A DNA stretch of 64,000 bases from Streptomyces sp. GESEQ-35 (lineage in GTDB: Bacteria; Actinomycetota; Actinomycetes; Streptomycetales; Streptomycetaceae), in NCBI RefSeq assembly GCF_017948485.1, contig NZ_JAFFSX010000026.1, forward strand, positions 1 to 64,000, in the 5' to 3' direction. A program made the position numbers and the translations under genes. The notes beneath the pieces are model-generated. The model was not told the origin of the DNA. It ran no database searches and saw only the letters and a list, made by a program, of their open reading frames with translations. Shown here in pieces: positions 43,945-51,654 of the stretch. Positions within the stretch are counted from its first letter, which is position 1, and each line of letters opens with the position of its first letter.

Positions 43945-44684
43945 GCTTGGATCTGCCTCTCGTCGGTCATGAGCTGGGTGGCGAAGACCGCGTCGACACG
44001 ATCCCCCGGGAACACCAGGAGGGCGGCTTCGACGATTCGCCCGGTGGCGTCGGTTGCGATGCGCGTGATCCCGAGGACTGGCGCGGCGTGACCGATCCGG
44101 AGTGCCGAGGCTTCGTCCGGTGTCGGTGTCCGGGCGTATGCCGTCTCCCGGACAGCGGCCGGCGGCGGGCCGAGGACGGCGAATCTCGTGGCCGCCTCCC
44201 AGCATGAGGACGTGTCGTCGAAGTCTCCGACGGGTGTCAGGTCGCGTGGGATGTAGATGCGGGCCAGCCCTTGCGGTGACTCTCCCGCGTGGCTGATGCA
44301 GGAAAGCTCGGTGAGAGGACTGCCCTCGGACACCTTCAGCAAGGTTGTGAGATGCCCGTGAGCCTGCACTGTGGCGCTGCGAACGGTGACACGCAGAGCC
44401 GGTTCGGCAGCGGTCCACGGGTCCAGCGTTCCCCATCCTCCGACGTACATGATCTTGCGGTGGGGTCGGCGGACGAAGTTCCCCTTGCCGTGGATCTTTT
44501 CGACGAGGCCTTCGCCCTGGAGCACCGCGAGGGCCCTCCGCAGTGTCACCGTGCTGACCCTGTACCGGTCGGCTAAGTCGGCTTCGGACGGCAGACGCTC
44601 GCCAGGCCGGATACGGCCGGTCGTGATCTGGTTCCGGAGATCGTCGGCGATGTCCTTGTGGCGAGACGGCACGGCCCCGGTCAC
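43941..44684 (-). CDS. GntR-family regulator (within the minus-strand cluster)
   Basis: 247 residues with a GntR winged helix (LPSEADLADRYRVSTVTLRRA) and a UTRA-type C-terminal domain (ARIYIPRDLTPVGDF...APVLGITRIATDATGRIVEA). GTG start overlapping the upstream stop (GTGA). It is the second GntR of the AICE and is co-transcribed with five tiny genes; a third GntR is divergent at 45786. Confidence 0.85.
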   Translation of the reverse strand: MTGAVPSRHKDIADDLRNQITTGRIRPGERLPSEADLADRYRVSTVTLRRALAVLQGEGLVEKIHGKGNFVRRPHRKIMYVGGWGTLDPWTAAEPALRVTVRSATVQAHGHLTTLLKVSEGSPLTELSCISHAGESPQGLARIYIPRDLTPVGDFDDTSSCWEAATRFAVLGPPPAAVRETAYARTPTPDEASALRIGHAAPVLGITRIATDATGRIVEAALLVFPGDRVDAVFATQLMTDERQIQA

Positions 44685-44905
44685 CGCCTTCTCAGCGTCC
44701 GCACGGCCACCAGCCGGGTACGCGTGTGTATGGTCAGCAACTCGCCTGACTCGAAGACCAGTTGCCTGGCTCCCTGAGGCAGTTGGAAGAGATCGCCCAC
44801 CCGGCAGGCCTGGCCGCCGAGTTGGATGATGTCGCCGCGCTGCACGGTCGTCGCCGTGACCTCGACGCTGGAGACCAGCGCGCCACCGAGGGCCCGTTCG
44901 TTCAC
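44681..44905 (-). CDS. 74-residue small protein (likely beta-barrel)
   Basis: VNERALGGALVSSVEVTATT then VQRGDIIQLGGQACRVGDLF and a basic C-terminus. The alternation and RGDIIxLGG motif look like a small beta-barrel domain. GTG start with GGAGG 7 bp upstream; GTGA overlaps at both ends. Function unknown. Confidence 0.65.
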   Translation of the reverse strand: MNERALGGALVSSVEVTATTVQRGDIIQLGGQACRVGDLFQLPQGARQLVFESGELLTIHTRTRLVAVRTLRRR

Positions 44906-45105
44906 CGTGCCACCTCCGCAGGCGCGGACTGGTCGCATGCCGAATGGCACGGACAGTCGCACGCTTCGTGGACCACCGGGAGGTCGACCGACGCCGATGC
45001 CGGGGAGAACTCCGCGCAGGCGGGGTGCGTGCCGATGCGGCAAGCGGTCGAGCGGTAGGGGACAGCCGAGACGTCCGTGATGGGCGGCCGTTGTCGAGAA
45101 GGCAT
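44902..45105 (-). CDS. Cys-rich 67-residue protein
   Basis: Begins MPSRQRPPITDVSAVPYRST and has five or six Cys/His positions (ACRIGTHPACAEF and EACDCPCHSAC) that could bind zinc. Overlaps the genes on both sides (TGATG upstream, GTGA downstream). Function unknown. Confidence 0.6.
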   Translation of the reverse strand: MPSRQRPPITDVSAVPYRSTACRIGTHPACAEFSPASASVDLPVVHEACDCPCHSACDQSAPAEVAR

Positions 45106-45416
45106 CAGTGGACCCCCGCGAGGGTCGACCATGCGTCGGCCGGCAAGTACGGAGCGATGACCACGGAGCGCGCCCGCAGCCGCTTCTCCCAGGCCAGCAC
45201 ATACGGGCGTACGAGCGCGTTGTCCTCACCCGTGAGCGAGTGGCGATGGTCCAGCCCCATGGAGGCCCGTTCCAGGACGACTGTCGACGCGTCAGCAGAC
45301 GCAGGGGAGGCGGAAGAAGCCGATAGTCGGGCGGGCGTTAAGGGGCGGCGGTGCCTGCCTTTGGGGAAGTGGCGCGCCTTGGTACGAAATACGGCGCGGC
45401 GGATACGGTTGAGCAC
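45105..45416 (-). CDS. Hypothetical 103-residue protein
   Basis: Basic N-terminus (LNRIRRAVFRTKARHFPKGR) and a C-terminal block RPYVLAWEKRLRARSVVIAP that I recognise as recurrent in Streptomyces AICE regulatory clusters, function unknown. GTG start with AGGAG 9 bp upstream. Confidence 0.65.
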   Translation of the reverse strand: MLNRIRRAVFRTKARHFPKGRHRRPLTPARLSASSASPASADASTVVLERASMGLDHRHSLTGEDNALVRPYVLAWEKRLRARSVVIAPYLPADAWSTLAGVH

Positions 45417-45428
45417 GCTGCTCAGCTC

Positions 45429-45707
45429 CTATCGCTGATGGCTCGGGCCCCCGACATCGCCCGTCGTGGGGACCGCTTTGCGTACGACCGCCCAGAGGGT
45501 GCGGCCGTTCAGGCTGGTGGCGAGGAGCCCGAACTGATCCGCCTCGGCCACCACGTCTAAGACCTCCCGCCATGTCTCGGCGGAGACCGGTTCCGGCACC
45601 TCCGCTTCGACCGACGTGTGTCGGGGGTGTTCCTCCACTCGCGTGAGGAGCCCGAGGGCGGACAGCCGGGCGGCGATGGCCGCCGCGCTAACTCCCGAAG
45701 CGGGCAC
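45429..45707 (-). CDS. Hypothetical ~92-residue protein, first gene of the cluster
   Basis: VPASGVSAAAIAARLSALGL then LTRVEEHPRHTSVEAEVPEP; mixed alpha/beta, no known domain. I prefer the GTG at 45707 with GGAGG 7 bp upstream; a GTG at 45734 is possible. It reads away from the twin operators at 45746-45776. Confidence 0.6.
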   Translation of the reverse strand: MPASGVSAAAIAARLSALGLLTRVEEHPRHTSVEAEVPEPVSAETWREVLDVVAEADQFGLLATSLNGRTLWAVVRKAVPTTGDVGGPSHQR

Positions 45708-45745
45708 AGGGCAGCCTCCGTCACCAGCGATCACTTTGAGTGAAG

Positions 45746-45757
45746 CTAGTTAACTAG
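45746..45757. promoter_or_regulatory. Operator A, divergent GntR promoter
   Basis: CTAGTTAACTAG, a perfect 12-bp palindrome, AT-rich in otherwise GC-rich DNA. Confidence 0.75.
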
Positions 45758-45764
45758 ATTAGAG

Positions 45765-45776
45765 CTAGTGGACTAG
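45765..45776. promoter_or_regulatory. Operator B, divergent GntR promoter
   Basis: CTAGTGGACTAG, same arms as operator A, 19 bp centre to centre and ending 9 bp before the GntR ATG. Confidence 0.7.
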
Positions 45777-45785
45777 ATTTTCCAT

Positions 45786-46541
45786 ATGCCTGAGCAGCCG
45801 CCCTATCTCCGCATCGCCGACGAACTCCGGCGACGCATCGCGGAGCACGTGTGGGAGCCGGGCGACCGCCTCCCCTCCCGCGCCCAAATCGGCCAAGAGT
45901 GCGGCGTGGGCGAGAACGTGGTTCGGCGGGCGCAGGAGTTGCTGATCTCCCAGGGCGTTCTGGAGGGCCGCGCTGGATCGGGCACGTACGTCGCCGAGCC
46001 TCGCCAGCGGGTGCGGGTAGTCCGTTCCTCAGCGCGCGAGCAGCCTCAAGGGTCGCCGTTCCGGACAGACATGAAGGCCGTGGGCAGGCAGGGCACTTGG
46101 GAGAGCCGGACCGACGCCAAGGTGCCGGCGCCGACAGACATCGCAGCCCGACTGGGCGTTGCCGTAAGTGACTTGTGCGTCCGCACGACGTACGAGTTCC
46201 TGGCCGACGGCAGGCCCGTGCAGCTGTCGACGAGTTGGGAGCCGTACGACCTCACCGCCGGCACGCTGGTGGTCCTCCCCGAGGGAGGCCCGCACGCCGG
46301 GGCCGGAGTCGTGAACCGGATGACCGCGATCGGCGTCACGGTCAGCCATGCCGTGGAGCAGCCCGAGCCGAGACAAGCGACCGCCGAGGAGGCATCGCTA
46401 CTCGGCATCCAGAAGGCCGCGCTCGTCACGCACATTCGGCGGACCTACTACAGCGACCAAGGCCGGCCGGTCGAAACAGCAGACATCGTGGTGCCCGCCG
46501 CCCACTGCGAAATCGTCTACGAGATCCCGATCAACCGTTAG
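45786..46541 (+). CDS. GntR-family regulator (divergent, probably autoregulated)
   Basis: 251 residues: GntR winged helix (LPSRAQIGQECGVGENVVRR) and UTRA domain (TTYEFLADGRPVQLSTSWEP). No ribosome site precedes the ATG (GATTTTCCATATG), so the mRNA may be leaderless. Two CTAG..CTAG palindromes lie within 40 bp upstream and between it and the minus-strand cluster of small genes, which fits control of both directions. Confidence 0.88.
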   Translation: MPEQPPYLRIADELRRRIAEHVWEPGDRLPSRAQIGQECGVGENVVRRAQELLISQGVLEGRAGSGTYVAEPRQRVRVVRSSAREQPQGSPFRTDMKAVGRQGTWESRTDAKVPAPTDIAARLGVAVSDLCVRTTYEFLADGRPVQLSTSWEPYDLTAGTLVVLPEGGPHAGAGVVNRMTAIGVTVSHAVEQPEPRQATAEEASLLGIQKAALVTHIRRTYYSDQGRPVETADIVVPAAHCEIVYEIPINR

Positions 46542-46590
46542 CGGGCGGGCAGCTGGCCGCCTACTGGATCTTTGGAAGCCGTGCTTCAGA

Positions 46591-46634
46591 CGTGCCCAAC
46601 GCGTGCCCAACGCGTGCCCCATCCGTGCCCGATC
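46591..46634. repeat. Four 11-bp-spaced CGTGCCC repeats near attR
   Basis: CGTGCCC starts at 46591, 46602, 46613 and 46624, i.e. exactly one helical turn apart (CGTGCCCAACG unit). The site is ~95 bp inside attR, so they are good candidates for Int or Xis arm-binding sites. Confidence 0.7.
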
Positions 46635-46688
46635 GAGCGGGAAACCAGGGGGAACGGCAGGGTCAGATGGGCAGCGGGCAAAGCAACA

Positions 46689-46718
46689 GCCCCCGACCAT
46701 ATCGCCTGGTCAGGGGCC
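46689..46718 (-). terminator. Terminator of tRNA-Ser(TGA), element-supplied
   Basis: GCCCCCGACC / GGTCAGGGGC hairpin, 10 bp after the tRNA 3' end; nearly identical to 27877-27907. Confidence 0.75.
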
Positions 46719-46727
46719 GTTCATCTG

Positions 46728-46814
46728 CGGTGGGTGTGGGATTTGAACCCACGGTGACATCGCTGCCACGACGGTTTTCAAGACCGTTCCCTTAGGCCGC
46801 TCGGGCAACCCACC
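46728..46814 (-). tRNA. tRNA-Ser(TGA), AICE target
   Basis: Intact minus-strand class II tRNA: acceptor GGTGGGT/ACCCACC, anticodon loop CTTGAAA (TGA), long variable arm, T-arm GTGGG-TTCAAAT-CCCAC. The first 58 bases on the plus strand (its 3' part) are duplicated at attL. Confidence 0.96.
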
Positions 46815-46877
46815 CCGCGCTGCCGCTGATCGGCTGCGCGGGGACAAGAGTAACGGGTTGGCACGCGTGCGTGGTGG

Positions 46878-48362
46878 TCAGCTGTCTCCGACGCGGGAGC
46901 CGAGGGTGAGGTCGACGGTGCGGGTCTGGCTGTCGCGGGTGTAGGTGATCTTGACCTTGTCGCCGGGCTGGTGGGTCCAGATCTCGCCGATCAGGGTGGG
47001 GCCGGAGTCGATCACCGTGTCGTCGAGCTTGGTGATGACGTCGCCGGGCTTGAGGCCGGCCTTGTCGGCGGGGCCGCCCGCCTCGACCGCGTCCGAACCG
47101 CTGGTGGCCTGGTCGACGATCTTGGCTCCGTCGGTGGTGTCCTCCGTGGAGACAGAGGCACCGATCTTGGCGTAGACCGGCTTGCCGTTCTTGATCAGCT
47201 GCTGGGCGACGTACTTGGCCTGGTTGATCGGGATGGCGAAGCCCAGCCCTATCGAGCCGGACTGGGTGGTGCCGCCCAGGCCGCCGTTGCTGGTGGACTG
47301 GATCGCGGAGTTGATGCCGATGACGTTGCCCTGGGCGTCCAGCAGCGGTCCGCCGGAGTTGCCCGGGTTGATCGAGGCGTCGGTCTGTAGCGCGCTCATG
47401 TAGGACGCGTTGCTGCCGGTGCCGTCGCTGGAGGCCACGGGGCGGTTCTTCGCGCTGATGATGCCCGTCGTCACCGTGTTGGACAGGCCGAAGGGCGCGC
47501 CGATGGCAATGGTGGAGTCGCCGACGGCCACCTTGTCGGAGTCGCCCAGCGTCAGGGGCTTCAGGTTCGACGGGGCGCTCTCGAGCTTGATGACCGCGAC
47601 GTCGTAACCCGCCGCGTGGCCGACGACCTCGGCGTCGTACTTCTTTCCGTCCGGGAAGGTCGCCGTCAGCTTGCCGCCGTCGACCGCTTCGGCCACCACG
47701 TGGTTGTTGGTGACGATGTGGCCCTGCGTGTCGAAGACGAAGCCGGTGCCGGTGCCGCCCTCGCCGCTGGAGGACTCGGCCTCTATGGTCACGGTGCTCG
47801 GCAGGGCCTTGTCGGCCACACCCGCGATGGTGCCCGCGTCGCGCTTGACGGAGCCGCCGCTGTCGGAGGCGGAGACGGTCGTGGAGTCGCCGCCGTCGTT
47901 GTTCTTGGCGAGGGTGTAACCGAGGCCGCCGCCGAGGCCGCCCGCGACCAGCGCGGCAACCAGGATCGCGGCAACCAGGCCACCGCGCCCGCTGCGCGGC
48001 TTGGGGGCGGGCGGCGGATAGCCGGCGCCCCAGCCCGAGCCTGCCCCTCCGTCGCCCCCGTCGGCGTACGAGCCCACTCCTGAGGCGCCTCCGTCCGCGT
48101 ACGTCGGAGTGGCCGGCGCCGGGGGCGGCCAGGAGGCGTCCGGGGCGGAACCGGTGCCCTGTGGAGTGTCGGGGCCGGGTGATCCGGCCGACGCGTAGGC
48201 GGGCGCGGTGTGGGCCGGCTCATGTTCCGGGGCGCCCGGGGGCACCACCGGTATGGGAGCCGTCGGCGCGGCCGGCTGCGCGGAAGCTGCAGGAGATTCC
48301 ACCGGCACGGGAGGTGCGGACGGGGCCGGGGGTACCGAAGTGCCCTCGTTCTCGGTGCTCAC
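46878..48362 (-). CDS. HtrA/DegP-like serine protease with PDZ domain
   Basis: 494 residues: a ~120-residue Pro/Ala-rich cytoplasmic N-terminus, one membrane helix (LVAAILVAALVAGGLGGGLG, ~127-147), an extracellular trypsin-like domain with His in TNNHVV (~220), Asp in YDVAVIKL and Ser in NPGNSGGPL (~337), and a C-terminal PDZ domain (GGPADKAGLKPGDVITKLDD). Acts outside the membrane in protein quality control; specific substrates unknown. Backbone gene that lies next to the AICE target tRNA. Confidence 0.93.
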   Translation of the reverse strand: MSTENEGTSVPPAPSAPPVPVESPAASAQPAAPTAPIPVVPPGAPEHEPAHTAPAYASAGSPGPDTPQGTGSAPDASWPPPAPATPTYADGGASGVGSYADGGDGGAGSGWGAGYPPPAPKPRSGRGGLVAAILVAALVAGGLGGGLGYTLAKNNDGGDSTTVSASDSGGSVKRDAGTIAGVADKALPSTVTIEAESSSGEGGTGTGFVFDTQGHIVTNNHVVAEAVDGGKLTATFPDGKKYDAEVVGHAAGYDVAVIKLESAPSNLKPLTLGDSDKVAVGDSTIAIGAPFGLSNTVTTGIISAKNRPVASSDGTGSNASYMSALQTDASINPGNSGGPLLDAQGNVIGINSAIQSTSNGGLGGTTQSGSIGLGFAIPINQAKYVAQQLIKNGKPVYAKIGASVSTEDTTDGAKIVDQATSGSDAVEAGGPADKAGLKPGDVITKLDDTVIDSGPTLIGEIWTHQPGDKVKITYTRDSQTRTVDLTLGSRVGDS

Positions 48363-48669
48363 AGCTCTTCTCCTCGATCCACGGCTGTTGTTCTCGGTCG
48401 CACTCGGTCACGCTCTTTCACGCTGTCGTCGGTCCGGCGCGATTCAGCTGTGCATGTGCTTTTGTATGCCGCCAGCTTTTCCCAACGGCCGTCAGAGCAC
48501 CATAAGCGGTTCCTGTGGGTCCGAGGCCATCCCTTATATGGGACCTTTCGGGCGCAGGGGCCGCATCTCGACGCTCCCCGCCACCACGCGCGCGTGCGAC
48601 CGAGGTCTCGCGCGCGTGCGAGGGGGTCGCGCCCTCACGTCTACCCCGTTGCGGTGGCACCATGACGCG
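48363..48669. other. Divergent promoter region
   Basis: Separates the protease and phosphodiesterase genes. Contains a direct repeat CGCGCGTGCGA (around 48590 and 48610). No identified operator or RNA. Confidence 0.35.
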
Positions 48670-49497
48670 GTGACCCCTGCACGGCAGCACCGGATTCAAG
48701 TCGTCGCCCACCGCGGGGCCTCCGAAGAGGCTCCCGAGCACACCCTGGCCGCGTACAAGAAGGCGATCGAGGACGGTGCGGACGCCCTCGAGTGCGATGT
48801 GCGGCTGACCGCCGACGGCCATCTCGTCTGCGTCCACGACCGCCGCGTCAACCGCACCTCCAACGGCCGCGGAGCGGTCTCCGCCCTGGAGCTCGCCGAG
48901 CTGGCGGCCCTGGACTTCGGCTCCTGGAAGAACCGGGACTCCTGGCGGATGCGGGACGAGGAGCCCGACTGGGAGCATCTGCCCGAGGACCCGGAGGACA
49001 CCTCCGTCCTGACCCTGGAGCGGCTGCTCGAACTCATCGCCGACGCCGGCCGCCGGGTGGAGCTGGCCGTCGAGACCAAGCACCCCACCCGCTGGGCGGG
49101 CCAGGTCGAGGAGCGGCTGCTGCTTCTCCTGAAGCGCTTCGGGCTGGACGCGCCCGCCACCCCGGCGGAGTCCCAGCTACGGATCATGAGCTTCTCGGCA
49201 CGCTCGCTGCACCGTGTGCGAGCCGCCTCGCCGACGCTGCCGACGGTCTATCTGATGCAGTTCGTCTCGCCCCGGCTGCGTGACGGACGGCTGCCCGCGG
49301 GTGTCCGGTTCGCGGGCCCCTCGATCCGGATCGTGCGCAACCATCCGGCGTACGTCGAGCGCCTGAAGCGAGCCGGCCACCAGGTCCACGTCTGGACCGT
49401 GAACGAGCCCCAGGACGTCGATCTCTGCGTCGACCTGGGCATCGACGCCATCATCACCAACCGTCCGCGCGAGGTGCTGCGCCAACTCGGTCGTTGA
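48670..49497 (+). CDS. Glycerophosphodiester phosphodiesterase
   Basis: 275 residues with the GDPD motifs VVAHRGASEEAPEHTLAAYK, ALECDVRLTADGHLVCVHDR (Glu/Asp metal ligands and catalytic His) and the C-terminal VHVWTVNEPQDVDLCVDLGI. Hydrolyses glycerophosphodiesters to sn-glycerol 3-phosphate and an alcohol. No signal peptide, so cytoplasmic. GTG start at 48670; longer upstream frames lack homology. Confidence 0.92.
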   Translation: MTPARQHRIQVVAHRGASEEAPEHTLAAYKKAIEDGADALECDVRLTADGHLVCVHDRRVNRTSNGRGAVSALELAELAALDFGSWKNRDSWRMRDEEPDWEHLPEDPEDTSVLTLERLLELIADAGRRVELAVETKHPTRWAGQVEERLLLLLKRFGLDAPATPAESQLRIMSFSARSLHRVRAASPTLPTVYLMQFVSPRLRDGRLPAGVRFAGPSIRIVRNHPAYVERLKRAGHQVHVWTVNEPQDVDLCVDLGIDAIITNRPREVLRQLGR

Positions 49498-49713
49498 GCC
49501 ATGAAACGAAGCTTGACCCCCACAGGCGTTCTACAGCATTCTCCGATACCGGCCACACCGGCGAAATTCAGCCACGCGGTTACAGGGAGTGCTCCGGCGC
49601 GTTCGAACCGTATTCGATCGTTGCGAATGCGTCACTGAACGTGCATTGGCCGGTTTCCGGTTCAGGCCAATGGGGCATCCACACCGTGGCGTGGGGCAAA
49701 GGAGGTCTCGGGG

Positions 49714-50265
49714 GTGGCGTTGGTGGTGGCACAGGAGGTGCCCACGTCGTCGAGCATGGCCGTAGCCCATGGCCCTGCGGGCGTGGGTGAAGCGAGACAC
49801 CGTATGCGCGATCAGTTGCGCACGGGTGGCGTGGCGGAAGCGGTCATCGACGATGCCGTATTGATTCTTTCCGAACTCTTGAGCAATGCGTGCAAGCACG
49901 GCCGGCCGCTGGGCGACGCCCTGGCCGGGGACGGCGACGTCCGGGCCGCATGGCGGGTGGACACGCGCGGCAGGCTCACGGTCGAGGTGACGGACGGTGG
50001 TGGGCCCACCCGCCCGGCTCCGGCCACGCCCTCGGTCACCGCACACGGCGGCCGCGGGCTGAACATCATCACCGCACTGGCCGACGACTGGGGCGTCCGG
50101 GACGACGCACGCGGCGAGGTCACGGTGTGGGTCGTGGTCCACGACGACGTGCACAACACGGCCGCAGGCCGCCGGCGCGACGACTTCGCTACGCGTGTCA
50201 CCGCTCCTCGGGTGTCCGCGATACCCGACCTGGACTTCGCGAACGCCTTCGACGACCGGGACTGA
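49714..50265 (+). CDS. ATP-binding anti-sigma/HATPase regulator (RsbW-like)
   Basis: 183 residues, GHKL ATPase fold: N box ILSELLSNACKHG, G1 box VEVTDGGG, G2 box HGGRGLNIITALADDWGV. Stand-alone proteins of this sort bind sigma factors or STAS anti-anti-sigma partners. GTG start with AAGGAGGT 9 bp upstream. No partner is adjacent. Another of the same fold is at 58948. Confidence 0.88.
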   Translation: MALVVAQEVPTSSSMAVAHGPAGVGEARHRMRDQLRTGGVAEAVIDDAVLILSELLSNACKHGRPLGDALAGDGDVRAAWRVDTRGRLTVEVTDGGGPTRPAPATPSVTAHGGRGLNIITALADDWGVRDDARGEVTVWVVVHDDVHNTAAGRRRDDFATRVTAPRVSAIPDLDFANAFDDRD

Positions 50266-50421
50266 AGCACCGGTTCCACAGGACGGCGAGGGTCCTCCCG
50301 CTCGGGCGAAGCCGAGAGTGGGGGAGGGTCGGCCGCGTTGTCCACAGGGTTCCCGTCGGTCGTGGCGTAAACGGCTAGGCTCCCGCCGTACGAGACGAGC
50401 CGTAACCGGGAGACACCCAAG

Positions 50422-51387
50422 ATGGCCAAGAAGCGACTCCAGACCAAGGCCCCGCGGCCGCAGCTCACGGATGGTGAGATCCCGGTTGTCGGTGCCCGCG
50501 AACCCTGCCCCTGCGGCAGCGGCCGCCGTTACAAGGCGTGCCACGGCCGGGCCGCCGCGCAGGCGGTGACCGAGCTGGTGCAGCGCCCGTTCGAGGGCCT
50601 GCCCGGCGAATGCGACTGGGTGGCGCTGCGCGAGCTGGTCCCCGCCGCCACGGTGGAGCTGACGCTCAAGGGAGGCCTCCCCGAGGACGTCCCCTCGGTC
50701 ACGCTCGCCACGGTCCTGCCGATGGCCTGGCCCGCCCTGCGCCGCGACGACGGCTCGGTCCTGCTCGGCCTCCAGAACGACACGGCGTCGGGCGACATCA
50801 GCCGCGACCTCGCCGACACCCTCCAGCGCGCCCTCACCGCCAAGCCGGGCACGCCCGTGCAGAGTCGCCGCGCGCCGGCCGACGGTCCGCGGCTTCAGGA
50901 TCTGCTCGACCCGGAAGGCACGTTCGAGCCACTCGTGCACCCGGGCTTCGAGTTCTGGGTCCCGGACGCGGAGAACGCCACACCGGAGGTGACCGCCTCC
51001 CTGGAGCGGGCCAACGCCGCGGCCATCCCGACCGTGAAGCTGACCGGCGTGGACGCCGCGTACTGGTGCGAGACGCCGGAGAAGAACCACCTGCGGTGGG
51101 TCATGCCGCACCCGGAGGAGCAGCTTCTGGACGCCCTCGCACGGCTGCACGCCGCCGGCGGGGCGAGCCTCGGGGAGGGCACCCGGCTGGTGGGTTCCTT
51201 CCGCGGTCACGGGCTCACCGTCCCGGTCTGGGACCTGCCGAGCGGAGTCACCGCGCAGGACATCGAGAAGCCGGCCGCCGAGTTCGCCGAGCGTCTCGCC
51301 ACCGCGCTGGCCACGGACGCCCCGCTCACCGCGGACGAGCGCCGCGCGCGCGGCGGCCTGACCAACCGACAGGTCACGCTCAGCTGA
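50422..51387 (+). CDS. SEC-C motif protein, DUF5926
   Basis: 321 residues. A basic N-terminus leads into a SEC-C zinc motif (GAREPCPCGSGRRYKACHGR, ~25-44); the rest is the DUF5926 domain (LPMAWPALRRDDGSVLLGLQ; HLRWVMPHPEEQLLDALARL). Conserved in Streptomyces, function unknown; the zinc motif suggests contact with a protein or RNA partner. Strong terminators follow. Confidence 0.88.
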   Translation: MAKKRLQTKAPRPQLTDGEIPVVGAREPCPCGSGRRYKACHGRAAAQAVTELVQRPFEGLPGECDWVALRELVPAATVELTLKGGLPEDVPSVTLATVLPMAWPALRRDDGSVLLGLQNDTASGDISRDLADTLQRALTAKPGTPVQSRRAPADGPRLQDLLDPEGTFEPLVHPGFEFWVPDAENATPEVTASLERANAAAIPTVKLTGVDAAYWCETPEKNHLRWVMPHPEEQLLDALARLHAAGGASLGEGTRLVGSFRGHGLTVPVWDLPSGVTAQDIEKPAAEFAERLATALATDAPLTADERRARGGLTNRQVTLS

Positions 51388-51393
51388 CGCACA

Positions 51394-51423
51394 GCTCCGG
51401 CTGACCGGTCGGTCAGCCGGAGC
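51394..51423. terminator. Strong terminator after the DUF5926 gene
   Basis: GCTCCGGCTGACC / GGTCAGCCGGAGC, a perfect 13-bp stem with a 4-base loop, 7 bp after the stop. Confidence 0.85.
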
Positions 51424-51552
51424 AGGCCTTGACGGAACGGTCGGCTCCGTCCACAACTCCCCGTTGCGGCAGGCGAGTCGGTGTCCGAATAGCCAAGCAA
51501 AACGCGAGATCGAATTTGCGAACAGCCGATCTCTTGTTACCGTTCCAGTAGC

Positions 51553-51589
51553 CCGGTTGCTGGTGCATCCCCCGTCGCCAGCAACCGGG
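51553..51589 (+). terminator. Second stable hairpin with T-rich 3' side
   Basis: CCCGGTTGCTGG / CCAGCAACCGGG with a 13-base C-rich loop, then TCTTTCT. Terminator-like on the plus strand. No gene ends here, so it could be the 3' end of a small RNA starting near 51440, but I see no clear promoter. Confidence 0.55.
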
Positions 51590-51654
51590 TCTTTCTGTGC
51601 GCGCTTCCCCAAGAGGGTTCGAAGCCGGGCGCGGGGGAAAACCCCCGTCGTCCG

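Larger units (their letters stand above)
27919..46785. mobile_element. Integrative conjugative element, pSAM2/AICE type, in tRNA-Ser(TGA)
   Basis: The element is bounded by 58-bp perfect direct repeats (27919-27976 and 46728-46785) from the 3' part of tRNA-Ser. It carries int-xis-repSA, spd-type and small transfer genes, an FtsK-like traSA, a SCO3933-like gene, a GntR repressor and a NUDIX gene in the order typical of pSAM2-like elements, then ~10 kb of cargo. Removing it would join the prim-pol region to the HtrA protease region, with one tRNA. All core genes look intact, so it may still excise. Confidence 0.92.
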
